Source: Saxidomus purpurata
Taxonomy: Eukaryota; Mollusca; Bivalvia; Venerida; Veneridae
Direction: 5' to 3'
NCBI GenBank assembly: GCA_022818135.1
Contig: JAFMSR010000008.1
Location: 27,226,767-27,290,766 of the forward strand
Length of the DNA stretch: 64,000 nucleotides
The translations under genes were made by a program, and so were the position numbers. The notes under the pieces are model-generated. The model was not told where the DNA came from. It saw nothing but the letters and a program-made list of their open reading frames with translations, and did no database searches. This document shows, in pieces, positions 1 through 12,370 of the stretch. Each line of letters opens with the position of its first letter. Positions within the stretch are counted from its first letter, which is position 1.

Positions 1-585
1 CTTGGTTTCCCTATGACATGGACAATAGTGAAGTCACCTGTTTTGGCAATGTTTTCGCACCAAATGTCTTCAGCACATTGACTACTACGACCATGTTGTT
101 CCTATTGTACAAAGAAGTAATAAAGTAAAGTAAAATAACCACAATGTTATAACCTCTGCAGTTTTAAATAGAAAATTGGATCCACAGCATTATGTCTACT
201 AAATTTTAAAAAAAACAACAACATTGAGTAGCAGCTTTCTGTTGTAGTATTTAATCAAGATAAGAACTTGCCGTCAAAATGCGCTATCGTACATGCACCT
301 GTTGTAGATTGAATATTAACTATTTCAAGTCGGTGATAATGATTATGTATATAGCTTTCAAGAAGTGCATTGCCTGAGTTTTACTAGATATTTCTAAACC
401 TACAGCAATATGTACCTATACACCAGCTCTTTTTGTGAGAATATTCTACCAAGGATAAATTGATAAGTTATCCCTTCTATTATATATTATACTCTTAATT
501 ATGTACTTATCATCAAACAAATATTTTATCGAGTGACTGCGAACATATCATAGGATCGTTTTCTTTTTGTAGGAATAGTAAAGTG
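1..585. other. unannotated AT-rich sequence
   Basis: I see no coding frame with recognisable content, no tRNA-like fold and no clear repeat in this stretch. It is AT-rich and ends directly at the TTAA flank of a MITE-like element. Confidence 0.6.
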
Positions 586-589
586 TTAA

Positions 590-932
590 AGCTGCTCGTG
601 CACAGTCTCCGGTGAAAAATATGCATTTCTCCAAAATGATATACTCAAACATAAAATGTTAAAGTAATGGTTAGCATCAATAACACAAATAAAAATATGC
701 ATAGCAATTTGAGAAAATATGCTGAAAGCTTTTATGGAACCGCTACACTTTGTTTATATTGGAATTTCAAAAGCGTTTGCAACACTATATACTTTGGTAG
801 CGTATACTTTCAAATATATAGAAGTACTTTACGGGAACTCATACTGGAACCGTTTTATTGTATGATTCATTCAAAAATATACTTATTTCAGGCAGTTCGA
901 AGTTTTTAACCAAGAGCTGAGGACGAACAGCT
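590..932 (+). mobile_element. TTAA-flanked MITE, diverged copy (family 1)
   Basis: The 343-bp element is bounded by TTAA at 586-589 and 933-936. The left end reads AGCTGCTCGTGCACAG and the right end is a diverged inverted version ending GAACAGCT. The interior shares the family phrase around 741-800 (ACCGCTACACT, a TTTATATTGGAATTTCAAAAGCG run) with the copies at 22.2 kb and 58.8 kb. It has no coding capacity, which fits a non-autonomous DNA element. TTAA target sites are typical of piggyBac-type transposition, but the AGCTGC terminus is not the usual piggyBac CCY start, so the superfamily is open. An 80-codon frame inside it is translated repeat. Confidence 0.75.
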
Positions 933-936
933 TTAA

Positions 937-1703
937 AGATGAACATAACATATAAATGTGAAATTAATCCCGTTCATTAATAAACTAAGCTTTCCTAACT
1001 AAACACAAGCACTCCGTTATCCAATATGAAAACGATTTGGCCCGAAATATTCTCCTCACATATGACTTCTATCTCAGATATTCAGATTGAATCTATAAGC
1101 AACGTTTCATTTTTATAGAGTGAAACAATGTATACTAACGTATATATTATACTATTTAAGTAGCGTACAACATATAAATATTTGAACTTCTCCTAACCAA
1201 ATATTTCGAAAAAAAGGAGAAAAACTCTTTTTGTACATTAAGTACATATGTACATTGTAACAATTTATTTAAATATTTCAATATATAACAGTGTTTAGTA
1301 AGGAAATACTGATATCATCATTGCTGTGTACAAAATATGTTAATTAATTCTGTTCTTTTGAAAGGAAATGTGTGTTGTAATAATATATTAAAACTGCTGT
1401 AACTTGTAATGTGATATGTTTACACATGCAATGCTTAAAGATACATACCTTAAACATTAGAGCGATTCAAAAAGCCACAAAACATTATTCATGTAGAACC
1501 TTTAAAAGAATTGTCAACGTAAAACATTCATAAACATTTGTTACGTAATTTATTGAAGGATAGCGATTTAGTATGAAGGGTCGCTGTATTGGCATTTTGT
1601 TCAGAAACGAGACATTTCTCGGTATATGTTGTTTTGGAAAAGTGCATTAATTTTACTTACTAAAATACTAAAATTTAACCTTTTTTCAGCATCGTTTAAA
1701 AAA
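937..1703. other. unannotated AT-rich sequence
   Basis: Nothing recognisable is visible. There are short AT-rich runs and several TACAT/ATGTA words, but no gene or repeat I can support. Confidence 0.5.
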
Positions 1704-1735
1704 TAGTCTACCATCTGTAGGGTATTGCCCTTTAA
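1704..1735 (+). repeat. right-end fragment of TTAA family 2
   Basis: The segment starts TAGTCTACC and ends ATTGCCCTTTAA. It aligns with the right end of the element at 23,311-23,685 (TAGTCTGCTAG to GTGCCCCTTTAA). Only the terminus is recognisable; the interior upstream is too diverged to follow. Confidence 0.5.
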
Positions 1736-4700
1736 GTATTTTAACACTCATAATGCGTCAGTCAGTCCGTGGTATATGCATATTTAATCTAATTGAAAAA
1801 TTCATTTACTCAAGTGTCTAAATTTTTCGTTGACAATTTATTTTCACGGAATGTACACAGTGCATTTGTATGTACACACTGACTTATGTGATAACCACAA
1901 CGTTACTAATTATGCACTGTATCATAATTGTATATAAAATGATAATAACCACAATATATTGTGGGGCAATTTGCAGTACCAAGTTCATTAAATATTTACG
2001 AACCTTCACGAAATTATTGTACATATATGCAAACATATCAATGTCACGAAAACTGTTAAGCGTAAGAAAAAGTTACTTACGGTGTGAAAAGATTAAATGT
2101 TCATCACTACACCGTAAAATTCCCATATGCAAAACAGAAATAAACAAATTCTAACTCTGAGAAATAGTATTCAAACCAATCAAAACCATTAACAACATTT
2201 CTGTAGCGCCGAATATTTTCCAATAGTTTGATATGAAGTTGCTTCACGCTGATAAGGAGCGCAGAGAAATCCTGCCAGTTTATCTGCTAAATACATTTCA
2301 ACTGTTTTGCACATATTATGTGTGTATTTTGCAAAATATAGAATTTATTGTTGTAAAGCATCTGCTGAAGACATGAATTATCTTCTGTGAATGCAGATGC
2401 AAGTCATCAAACCATATCGAAAACTACTAAGGACGACAGGAATAGGACATTGATAGGAAAACATCCTATAATTATGTTATACTCGTACATAGCGCACAAA
2501 TGTCGGCTTAAATACTCAATCCAAAGTAACTTGTACCTGCAAGCTACCGCCTCTGAATGGGAACGAATTAGCGCGGTGAGGTTTGCATCGCAGCCTCTGG
2601 CGTTTTGTTACTTTTTAAAGCTGAAGGACGGTGTGAATTAAAGAAATCATCTACGCGGCTTTCGTGAGACTCAGTATGGAAACAGTTATACGTCTATATA
2701 AATGATTCCTCACATCAACAGCAACTGAATCACATGAAAAAGACTTAAGCAACGACATATCGGTTCTAAAAATATCATCATTTTGTTCGTTAGGTGACTA
2801 CAATTGAAACAGGATAAGATTTTTCATTCTTCTTTTTCGCTGACAAACGTCTTTTTGTCGAGAAAGATCAAATATGTTGTTTTATAAAAAATAAATCCAC
2901 AACACGTATTCCGTATAATAAACAGTACTGTGCACAAACAACATGTCCTAGTAAATTAATGTACATTCTTATTCTGTTTTCCGTTCACTTCCAATCACCC
3001 TTAAAAATCATCAGTATGTTACATTGTATTATAGGCAAACATGAATGAAAGCATGTGCGATGACGGTATATAGATCGCAATAAGTATGTAGTTAATTGCC
3101 GAAAGAGTTTCGATTATTAAGTAAACAGATGTTGTTTATGTCCGGCCTTAATTACATATCCATGCATCAAGCAGCTGAGGTTTTTGTACGTTTTTTCTTG
3201 TTCATTTCAAGCGAAGCATTGACTTTACTGTAGTCATTGCTTGTAGCACCACAATAATTAATCACAGCATTTAACCTTAGTTACAATGTTTATCTCATAA
3301 AAAGGTAGATCTTTGATGATAATTTTATATCCCTTGTTTAATGAGTGTTATGTATCGGCAATAATATCAGATTATTCTTTTCTGCATAGTGCACTAACCG
3401 ACTTTTTAAGAAAAACGTATTACACACCAAGTAATAATTTCAGGATGTTTCAAGCAGAGGTTAGGAATAACGAGGATTATAGAAGCACAATATAGCCAAG
3501 TTTTTATCTATCATCGTAGAATAATTGTGTAAAGATATGAAAATGTGGATCAACTGAGTGCTTCCAAGTAAAATTAGTAAATTCATTACTGTAACAAAGA
3601 AAAGGCAACAAAAATAATCTTTTCGATAAATATTAGACTTATATGCAAAGTTATAGTTTATAACCGTATACGAAAGTTTATTGAAACTGTAATTAGAAGT
3701 AACCATTTCACTTGTAAACAAGATTCAACTGCACGAGACATGCTCAGAACTTGAAGTCAAACATAAATCATAATCCAAAAAATCCAGGCAATACAAACTT
3801 ATTGTGTCGCGTGTGCATGAACGGATATAGCAACAAAGGTGTACATTGAACAGTTTGTGATCACAATAAACATATTATATTACTGATTTGATTTGATTTA
3901 ATTTTAAGTCGATGTCCAAAAGCGATTATTATAACTCATCGAGCCGGAAGGACATTTCCTTTCAACTTACATAACGTAATAAACCGTATACACGGATTAA
4001 GACAGATTTGGCCTTCCATAGAAGCGACAGTTACCGTATGGAACACGTTTTGTCAGAATGAATTTAAAGGCTATGCCGACAGCTCCTGATAGTTGAACAC
4101 TCAGACGTATGAGGCAAATGCTGACACTTTTAGATATCCTTGAAAATGACCTTTGACATGATTTTACCAGATTTGAAAATTTAATTTTTACCGCCGTTCG
4201 CGTACAGGCCCCTGTTGGTTTGTGTTTAGAGTGCCTGAAAATATATTTTGATAGACATAAAGCAGGCATGTCGTGCTCAAACCCAGGTTTATTGACACCT
4301 TATAAGAACGCTTAAAATCAACCTCACATTAGCACAAAAAAAAGAAGTGCAGTAGACATGGGACCACTGTAGGTAGGCCAATAAAAGCATCAGTAGCATA
4401 ACATGATGTACAGTACGTTCTTCTAAAATTTGTTATCCACAAATATTTTAAATCAGTGCGTCTTATCATTCCTGTTTTGACGATTGGGTTTTTTAAGCAC
4501 AAAGTATACCGTTACAGGTAAAGACATTAGTTAGACTGTATTTTTATGAACAAAGTCCATTAGTCATTATGCGTTTTTTAAAACTAAATTGTATGAAGAG
4601 TTCTAATTAAGTTCCTCCAGGCAGATGTTGTCAGTGTTTATGCTAGATGACTGGTATATTTTACGCCCTAAATGGCAATTTATGTAAGCGTCACAGATGT

Positions 4701-6509
4701 CTACATGCTTTTCTTTAAGCACATTCCAACTTCTATTGATCATTTTGCCCTTTATTACATCATTTTCTTTTCGGCGTATTTATCAATACATGTTAATTAA
4801 CGCGATTATCGACCTGTCTTCTGTCCTTTATAACTTTTACCTACATTGTATTTTTTCTCCATAGTCGTTAAAACTGTAGGAGTTACAAGGCTTTTTCACT
4901 ATGAAAATGTCTCCCTAACAACAATTCTTGTACTTTCGAATAATGCACAATTATATACTGTAATAACGCAGTCGGAGCCTATTTTAAAACAAGTATACAT
5001 TTCAAGTATTAATTTACTTATGCCATTACGTGAATTTTTCACTAATCAGAGCGAGAGAAGAACTCAAAGAAATTCACACTACAGTTACCTGTATATTTTT
5101 TATAAAGTATGTATAAATAATGATAATCTTAGAATAGGGATTTTGAAGCAATACATAATGCTCTCAGATTCTGGCAGTGGCTACAAGGCTGAATAGGAAC
5201 ATCTGTCGTAAGGAGGAAGTTACTAAAAACGTTTTAAAATTGGTGTGATCGTGTAAGTTACTGAAAATTTAAAATAAATTGTAAAACGAGTTCCTATTTT
5301 GATAAATCGGTCTCAAGACTTTTTTCTAGATATAATAATTAATATACATGTTCACTGTATTGGCTAATCTTCATTCACGGTCATCAAAATGAAGGACAAA
5401 ATAAGTTATAAAAAACAACATAATAATACAATTTATCAATTTACATTTTGTAAATAACATGACATATTTTTCTTCGAACAAGATCAGTTTGCTTAAGTTA
5501 TACCTCTTCTAATACATCAGTGTCTGCATGGTCTCGCATCGAGGGATAAAGCAGTCTCATTTCGAAATCATTTACTGCAGAAAGCAGCATTTTCTGTGAT
5601 AGCCTCGGACGCAACTGTTTGACCTTTTCGCGATGTTTTTATGAATGACTTCAGAATAGTATTGTGTCATTACCTATCTGTATCAACGGACCTCAAAGAC
5701 GTTGGTTTTACCGCCGTGAATATAACGCATTTTGTAGCCAAATTGTTAAGGGGAAAATAACATGTATGCCTGGACGGGTTTAAATTTCAAAAGGTCATTT
5801 CTGTTATATTTTTGCATATTTGAGGTAAACATGTAGGATGTAATAAACGTAGACATAGTCCTCAGTCAATATTACCTTTTAACAGGTCCGCAAAACTAGA
5901 TTGACCTCAACGTTAGTAAATAAGTGTGTGATAAAAACCGAACAAATTGTATTTAAAGATTTTTTGTTTTTAATGAAATATCAACACTCAGCGAGTAGCA
6001 CTCTGTTATTATCCGTGTAATTTGTAAGCGAATAAAACCTCGTAAAAGCTTTTACGGGCATATTTGCTCATTAATGTTTATCAAGTAGTATTAAAATCAA
6101 AGAGGCTGGTTATAATTAACATATTAAATGTACCATAATCTAATTAGCATCCCAGATTTTTAGAACTGCTGGCTTTTTTAATGAAAGTCAGTAATCTTCT
6201 GTAATCAAGCATGAAACATCGAAGCTCAGTGGCATAGACAATGATGGAGATATTCCATAAAAATCAATTTTAGTAGCAATGATTATTTGAAATAATGTTA
6301 CGCAATATAACGCTTTGCATTGTTTGTTAATCAGGTTACAAATACGCGATTCACATAACGAACACGGAAGATAGAACAGAAAACATTTTTTATTATTATT
6401 ATTTCATCAACTTAAAATTGTCTCGCTCTACAGAATGTAACATATTGATTTATTTTTACATGGAGTCTCCGAATAAAAGAATTTAGGTATTAATGAACTA
6501 CATGTATAA
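1736..6509. other. unannotated AT-rich sequence
   Basis: This is a long stretch without a gene I can support. Open frames of up to 116 codons (at 1870-2154, 2387-2641, 3997-4269 and 4846-5196) show no domain, no conserved motif and composition like their surroundings, so I do not call them. A short TTTGA tandem lies near 3,888-3,900. I see no tRNA and no dispersed repeat shared with the rest of the window. Confidence 0.5.
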
Positions 6510-7640
6510 ACATTCCTACAACAGCCAATTTATGTGCCCATTTATGACCTCTTAGAAGTGAGCAGACGGCAAATGGTTTGGAACAACAGCGTGCTGTAAA
6601 CTGTTGATGTTATAAAGGTGATTTATTAAATGGGAGACAAAATCGCAGGAAATGAAATCTACAATAAAGGAATCAGGAATAGCCACTAACAATTAGTGTA
6701 ATTATTAATGATGTCAATCTGAATGGCGTTGTTATTTAATAACAATAGGTTTTTTGACTGCGAATCCCTATAAATATACGTACTTTTTTAAGTGTTATAA
6801 TTTCAAACGAAGTCGTCATAGAATAAAAATGCACGATTACTAAAGCAGGTATAACCACATAATTTCATATCGATCATAGGTCATACGAGTGATCTTATTA
6901 CGGTAGGCTTGTAACGGAAGGTTGCATGTGATGTTCTTAATGTTAAACCGAATACATGTAATTGTTCAATACTTAACGATGCTATAATACCATTATGTTA
7001 CGATAGGCAGATTTCGTTAGTGTTTTAGGACGAGACCAAATATCTTTAACGCGTCGTTGGGCAATTTGCGCCGAACATGCTTGACCTAATATGAAAAGGT
7101 AATCACATTGATTGTTTCATCCTTCATTACCACAATACATATAATGCATTTTATTGATGGAAGCAAACTAGGTCGACCAGTTTATGTTTTCAGAGAGTAG
7201 ACAATATCGTTTTTCATTTTGTGTAACGCCAATCTATATTTTCAAAGGTATGCTGCATTTATGTTATTAACTAAGATTCGCTTCTCTATAAGCCTAGTTA
7301 TACAGTGGTGTATGAAAATGGGTTCTGACTACTAATCAACAGCTTTGATCTTATGGCTATTACGACATACATAAACGTGCAAAGTTTCAGTGCATTTCAT
7401 GAAATCAAGATTCGGCAAAATAAGTAAAACAAATTGTTTCTGTTCGAAATGAGAGCAGTCTTTCACAGCAACCTACATGGTATTTGCATAAACCATATTA
7501 AGTCTTGGAATAGCTAAGGACAAAACGAATAAACCAACACAAAAGTTGAAATTTGAAATTTGTTACATTTACAATTGAACATATTTTTTCTCAAAATGCA
7601 TACTTTTCAAATTTATTTACAAAACTTTATATCCGTAAAG
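6510..7640 (+). repeat. tandem duplication 1, copy 1
   Basis: This segment is collinear with parts of 8,318-12,370. Around 6,505-6,645 it matches 8,318-8,460 (shared AAACATTCCTA, CAATTT-TGTGC and TAAAGGTGAT-TATTAAA phrases). From 6,850 to 7,630 it matches 11,165-12,350 (shared TTTCATATCGAT, CCTAATATGAA, CTATATTTTCAAAGGT and TTTACAAAACTTTA phrases). The match is interrupted in copy 2 by foldback insertions. No coding content is recognisable in either copy. Confidence 0.8.
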
Positions 7641-7647
7641 TTGGTTT

Positions 7648-8116
7648 GCAGTTCGCAGTTCCCAATTCGAATCGCGAACTGGCAACTAAGAAATCAGTTT
7701 GCAGTTCGCGATTCGAATAGCGAACTGCGAACTGGCAACTAGTCTGCAGTTCGAAGTTCTTAATTCGAATCGCGAACTGGCAACTAGTCTGCAGTTCGCA
7801 GTTCGCAATTCGAATCGCGAACTGCGAACTGGCAACTAGTCTGTAGTTCGCAGTTCAAACTGCAAACTGCAAACATGTTTGCAGTTCACAATTTGAATCG
7901 AGAACTGGCAACTAATCTTCATTTGAACGGCTTATTTGGAATAAGAAGTAGTTTGTATTTCGTTTTTCGATTAGGAAACTCATGTAAGGTTTGCATTTCG
8001 CAAAGTTGTCTGCAGTTCGCAACTTGAATCGCGAACTGCAAACTGCGAACTGGCTTGCAGTTCACAATTCGAACTGGCAACTTGTCTGCAGTTCGCAATT
8101 CGAATCGCGAATTATT
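7648..8116. repeat. palindromic satellite array, ~45-52 bp units
   Basis: About nine units are built from GCAGTTCGC, a central ATTCGAAT palindrome, GCGAACTGC and a GGCAACTAGTCT linker. Unit starts are near 7648, 7701, 7746, 7791, 7843, 7881, 8011, 8056 and 8087. The best unit, 7793-7830, is a 38-bp palindrome with one mismatched pair. A diverged spacer at 7921-8010 interrupts the array. It sits exactly where copy 1 of the local duplication stops; copy 2 continues at 12,360 without it. Confidence 0.9.
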
Positions 8117-8499
8117 TGATATGGAATCATAAAGTCTTAGAGCACATTTAGGACAGATCGTTCACGTAAACAGCCCATTATGTCTGCAGATATAAACACT
8201 TTCTCACAAACTTCATTATCTTTTTTATATCAAATTGTCTCAACAAAACTACACTTAATTCATGAAACATATTGTTGTCTTCATACGTAGTCTTCGGAAA
8301 ACAATTTGGTACCACAGGAGTAATAAACATTCCTAAAATTACCAATTTCTGTGCTCCTTTATGTCCATGGAGAAAATAATGATTTCACAGACGGAAATCG
8401 TGTTAGGGCAATTATTTGCTGAAAACTGCTGACATCATAAAGGTGATGTATTAAAAAGGAGACAAAAATATCCACAGTCAGACGTAAAGTGCATTTGTA

Positions 8500-10328
8500 A
8501 TCAGAGATCATGTTAGTATCAGGTTCCTAGGAAAACACAGGATGATTACATGTACATTTGAATAACTGATTTTCTTCATGGGATAAGGTTATTATGAGAA
8601 ATTGCATCGTCATGAGTCACTGACATAAAACAGTATTGTAAAATAGTATTTGTTTATTTTTTAACTTTAGAAAGGTAATACCAAAACCGACATGTAACTT
8701 AACTTATAATTTTGGACAGGTAAAGATGCGAATTACTTGCGTTATCCGCAAAATACCTCGTTACACCTTAGTAAAGGACATTACATAACTGTGTTACAGT
8801 AACTCTTTTGTGATACTAGAAAATTATAGCGAACAAGATAATTCAGAGCCTTCATATCCCCCGCCAAATGAAATGAATATCTGAAAAAGAACAACAGTTT
8901 TCTGGAAAGTGTATATTAAATGGTATGTCTGTTTCAGAACACAAAAAAATATTTTATTAATTTCTCCAACCCAATGGGGACTCATCTCTGAGCAGTAATT
9001 CATTTTTCTGCATCTTACAGTCATACACATACAGAAAATAATTAATCGTTAAATTAAATAAGAAATATAAGTTTCAGAAAACAAAAGTTTCTATATATAA
9101 TATTAAAGAAAAGGGTACACCCTCTCGAGCGCCTCATTTCTAACAAAAATCAAAGGACAGTGTGTGGATATTAGAAAGACTGACCATTAAATTATTTGAG
9201 CCAATTACAATTAAATTATCGAAACCGGTTGCAGAGAAATAGTCTGGATGTTTTCATTCTTGACGAAAGTTTCGCGTACGCCGCGGTATTATGATATTGT
9301 ATACTTATTTAAGTTTTATGTTATTCTATCCATTAGTTCCTTAGTTATGACACCGGACGGACTAGCAGACAACGCCAAAACAATATCCCTCCGTCTTTGG
9401 CGGGGGATAATTATGGGCTTATCACCAATTGATCAAAACTGGTGCATTTACACTGTCTGCATAATCTGCAAATGTGTTTTCTATCCTGTATCATATTCAT
9501 TCCGTTTTATTGAGCTAGAGTAAAGCTACAACTATATTGATTAATGTTTCACAAATTGTTTTAAGATTGACTGCAAGAAGCTAGTTGCGTGACACACGCT
9601 GTTAAATTCATGAATACAATAGTTCCGAATGAGGACAGCTTTCTGTAATGTCCAAATTACAAAATTAAAAGAAAACAAAGCATGTATATAAATAAACAAA
9701 ACATCTAGGCTACAACATATATTGACCGTTAAGTTAATCAGTATTTCAAAAGGCACAAGTAACACCGAGTATCACACTGCTCGTAAACAAAGCAATTATT
9801 TGTTCGTTGGCAGGCAAGAATAAAAAGATATAAATGTCATAATAGTCAGTCATGACTGGTTTCCATTATCAAAAATCACATGAATCGGTATGCCAAAGAT
9901 GAACATACATACAGTCTCATCGAAATTTCATATGTAATTTCCATTTTTATTTAGTTACGAGAAATGCTATATACTGCTTCCTAGACCTATTTAATGGTTT
10001 CACTAAACTTAAAAGCATGATTTGTTTGCAGAATAGTACAAAAGAAACTGCAACAACTGGATAAATATTGCCACTGAATAGCAGAATATTTCAAAGTTAA
10101 AAGTTCAAACAAAGTATAGTCGCACTTTGTACATGTAACGCCGCTTAAGAATTATGCAAAAAGTCGGTCAACACGTGAATATACAATATAGGAACAAACA
10201 AGTGTTAGTCATGGATAGACACAAACAATAAGTGTACATGTACTTAGCGGACGTTTAGGGGTTATAGACCGACTGGTCTGTTTACGTATCCCTCTCGATA
10301 TTAATAACATACAGGACCTATAAAATTT
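8500..10328. other. unannotated part of duplication copy 2
   Basis: This stretch has no counterpart in copy 1 and no recognisable gene. Short frames (8824-9030, 9248-9523, 9541-9765) have no identifiable domain. It may be an old insertion or sequence lost from copy 1. Confidence 0.4.
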
Positions 10329-10564
10329 GTTATTATTCAACTTTACAATATTACACTCTGTATTAGATCAATTGCACACATGATATGAAACAGGTAGAGC
10401 TAATACAAAGCATAACTGAGCCAATATGAGAAAAGCAGGGCCAATACGAGAAAAGCAGGGCCAATATGGAATTCAAGCATTCTGATTGGTTTAAAAGAGA
10501 GGGCCAATACGGAGAAGTCACTTCCGTTAGATTTTTAAACGACGCCATTTTGTTTTTAGACTCA

Positions 10565-10760
10565 TGCTGATATCGAAAAATGACTGTAAAATTTTTATTT
10601 TTGAAATAAACATAGGGTTATGGGTATTCATTTTCTTAGCTAGATCATTTTCTATCCATCCATAACAGTTTTGAAGTAAAATTCGAGAAAAAAGTTGATT
10701 TTCATTTTTTCATCCCCCTCATGTATATTTATTTCTTCTTACTTGTGTGAAAATGCGATT
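10565..10760 (+). repeat. dispersed ~200-bp repeat, copy 1
   Basis: It aligns with 62,083-62,285 over its length; shared phrases include TTTGAAATAAACATA, AGATCATTTTCT and CAGTTTTGAAGTAA. It has no coding capacity. Its position between inverted arms suggests it is part of a larger mobile unit. Confidence 0.75.
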
Positions 10761-10784
10761 CAAACGGTGAGAAAATAAATCTAC

Positions 10785-10919
10785 CATGTCCATTGAGTTG
10801 TGGATAAGGAAATCTCACCCTCGGGCTGAGATACGTCCAAAAAAACTTGGCAGAGCCTCATTTTTGTGACGTATCTCAACCCTTGGATGGGATCTCCTTA
10901 TCCACAACTCATGAACATG
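10785..10919. repeat. foldback element F1
   Basis: The left arm, 10,785-10,837 (CATGTCCATTGAGTTGTGGA onward to GAGATACGTC), is the imperfect reverse complement of 10,867-10,919. The apex contains GGCAGAGCCTC, also found at the apex of F3. It is capable of a long hairpin or cruciform. Confidence 0.85.
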
Positions 10920-10983
10920 TTAGATTCTCTTTATATTCTTGTTTATTTAGCCAATATTGTAAAGTTGAATAATAAAATTATCA

Positions 10984-11114
10984 TTAATCAAGTGATTTCA
11001 TATTGGCCTTGTTATTTGTCCTCGGGCAGTCGTATTGTCCCTCGGTCTTCGGCCTTTGGCCAATACGACCACCCTCGGACAAATAACAAGGCCAATATGA
11101 AATCACTTGATTAA
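10984..11114. repeat. foldback element F2, perfect 38-bp arms
   Basis: Positions 10,984-11,021 and 11,077-11,114 are exact reverse complements over 38 bp. Pairing continues inward with small interruptions (GTCGTATTG against CAATACGAC). The apex holds CCCTCGG-type sequence as in F1 and F3. Perfect arms in an otherwise decayed region imply a young insertion or copy correction between the arms. Confidence 0.95.
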
Positions 11115-11380
11115 TAACATTATAATATAGCATTACAACCAAGATTTTTCTTATTCGACTGAGACCAGCGGGTATAAAACCACAGAGTCTCATATCGATC
11201 TCGGATCTTCAAGGCAGGCTTGTAACTGAAGTTTGCATAAACTGAAGGCATTTAATATGATGTTTTTGATAGGGTTCCAGTCGGGAGACCAGTATCTTTA
11301 ATACATCGGCTGGCAATTCACAATAGCTCCACAAAAGCGAGCATGCGTTACCTAATATGAACAGTTAATCACATCGATTG

Positions 11381-11758
11381 TTTTTTCTTGCATATCGGAT
11401 CGGCATTTCCGGTGATTTTGCCCATGCCGGAAAAACCGGTCTGGCACCCCTCCCATGCCAGACGACCTCGTGATCACTTATGACGTAACGTTATAAACAT
11501 TGTGACGTCAATTTCCCAAAACAACGTCTGAAAATCGTTTGTTTTTCATGAAATTCATCTTTTGTAAGTTTGCTTAAGAAATCTACTTTAAAATGAAGAC
11601 GGCATGCAAGAAAAGTTTCCATCTGAGACACTTGGCTCAGATGGAAATTCCGTCACCTCGGGTAACTGTTTTCGGGAACTCGGCAGAGCCTCGTTCCCGC
11701 CAAAACATTTACCCTCGGTGACAGATATTTCGATCTGAACCTCGCGCTCATGACAGAA
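11381..11758. mobile_element. insertion with foldbacks (F3) absent from duplication copy 1
   Basis: Alignment with copy 1 (7,107-7,120) shows this interval is extra. It contains a hairpin with perfect 12-bp arms at 11,616-11,647 (TTTCCATCTGAG, loop ACACTTGG), then a foldback at 11,652-11,722 whose arms run GTCACC-to-GGGAAC with few mismatches. A third short inverted pair (GCCGGAAAAACCGGTCTGGC) lies near 11,430. No frame resembles a transposase. Confidence 0.75.
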
Positions 11759-12370
11759 ACTATTAATCCTTCATTACTTCATTACATATAATGTATTACA
11801 TTAATACAAAGAAACTAGAACGACCATTTAATCTGTTTTCTGAGAGTAAAGAAGATTGTTTTTTTGCTTCATTTAACGCAAACCTATATTTTCAAAGGTG
11901 TGCTGCCTTTACATTCTTAACTTAGTTTCGCTTTAATATAAGGCCAGTTATATAGTAGTGTATGCTAATGGCTGCTGACTCCTAATCAACTGCTTAGATC
12001 TCGTGAATTGACTATAATAGACTAATGGCTGGTACGAGATATATGAAGTATATGCATAATTTCCTTGTAGTACGTGCATAATTTACGCCCGTGAAATCGG
12101 AAATTTTCAAAGAACCAAGATTCGGCAAATGTAAAAGATTCGTTTTTATTCAGAATGAAAGCAGTCTGTCACGAAATTATCCATAACATTTGCAGAAACT
12201 GTTAGTCTTAGTATAAAAAAAATATAAGTTTTTATATAGCTAAGGGCAAAACAAAAACAAAACAAACATAAAAGTTGTAATTGGATATTTGTTTCATTTA
12301 CAATTGTAAAAACATAAGAATTTCATAATGTTCTTATCGATTTACAAAACTTTACTTAGTGATTCATTTG

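Larger units (their letters stand above)
10331..10974. repeat. 644-bp interval with 22-bp perfect inverted arms
   Basis: TATTATTCAACTTTACAATA plus TT at 10,331-10,352 recurs as its exact reverse complement at 10,953-10,974. Inside lie GCCAATA-rich direct repeats (AGAAAAGCAGGGCCAATA at about 10,430-10,465), a ~200-bp dispersed repeat (10,565-10,760) and a foldback (10,785-10,919). The arms look like the ends of a compound foldback element. Confidence 0.7.
8318..12370 (+). repeat. tandem duplication 1, copy 2 (interrupted)
   Basis: The left part (8,318-8,460) and right part (11,150-12,370) align with copy 1 at 6,505-6,645 and 6,850-7,630. The material between about 8,500 and 11,150, and again about 11,381-11,758, has no counterpart in copy 1. 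At 11,380 the copy-1 phrase CATTGATTGTTT-CATCCTTCATTA is split as CATCGATTGTTT ... AATCCTTCATTA, which places the second insertion to within a few bases. Confidence 0.75.
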
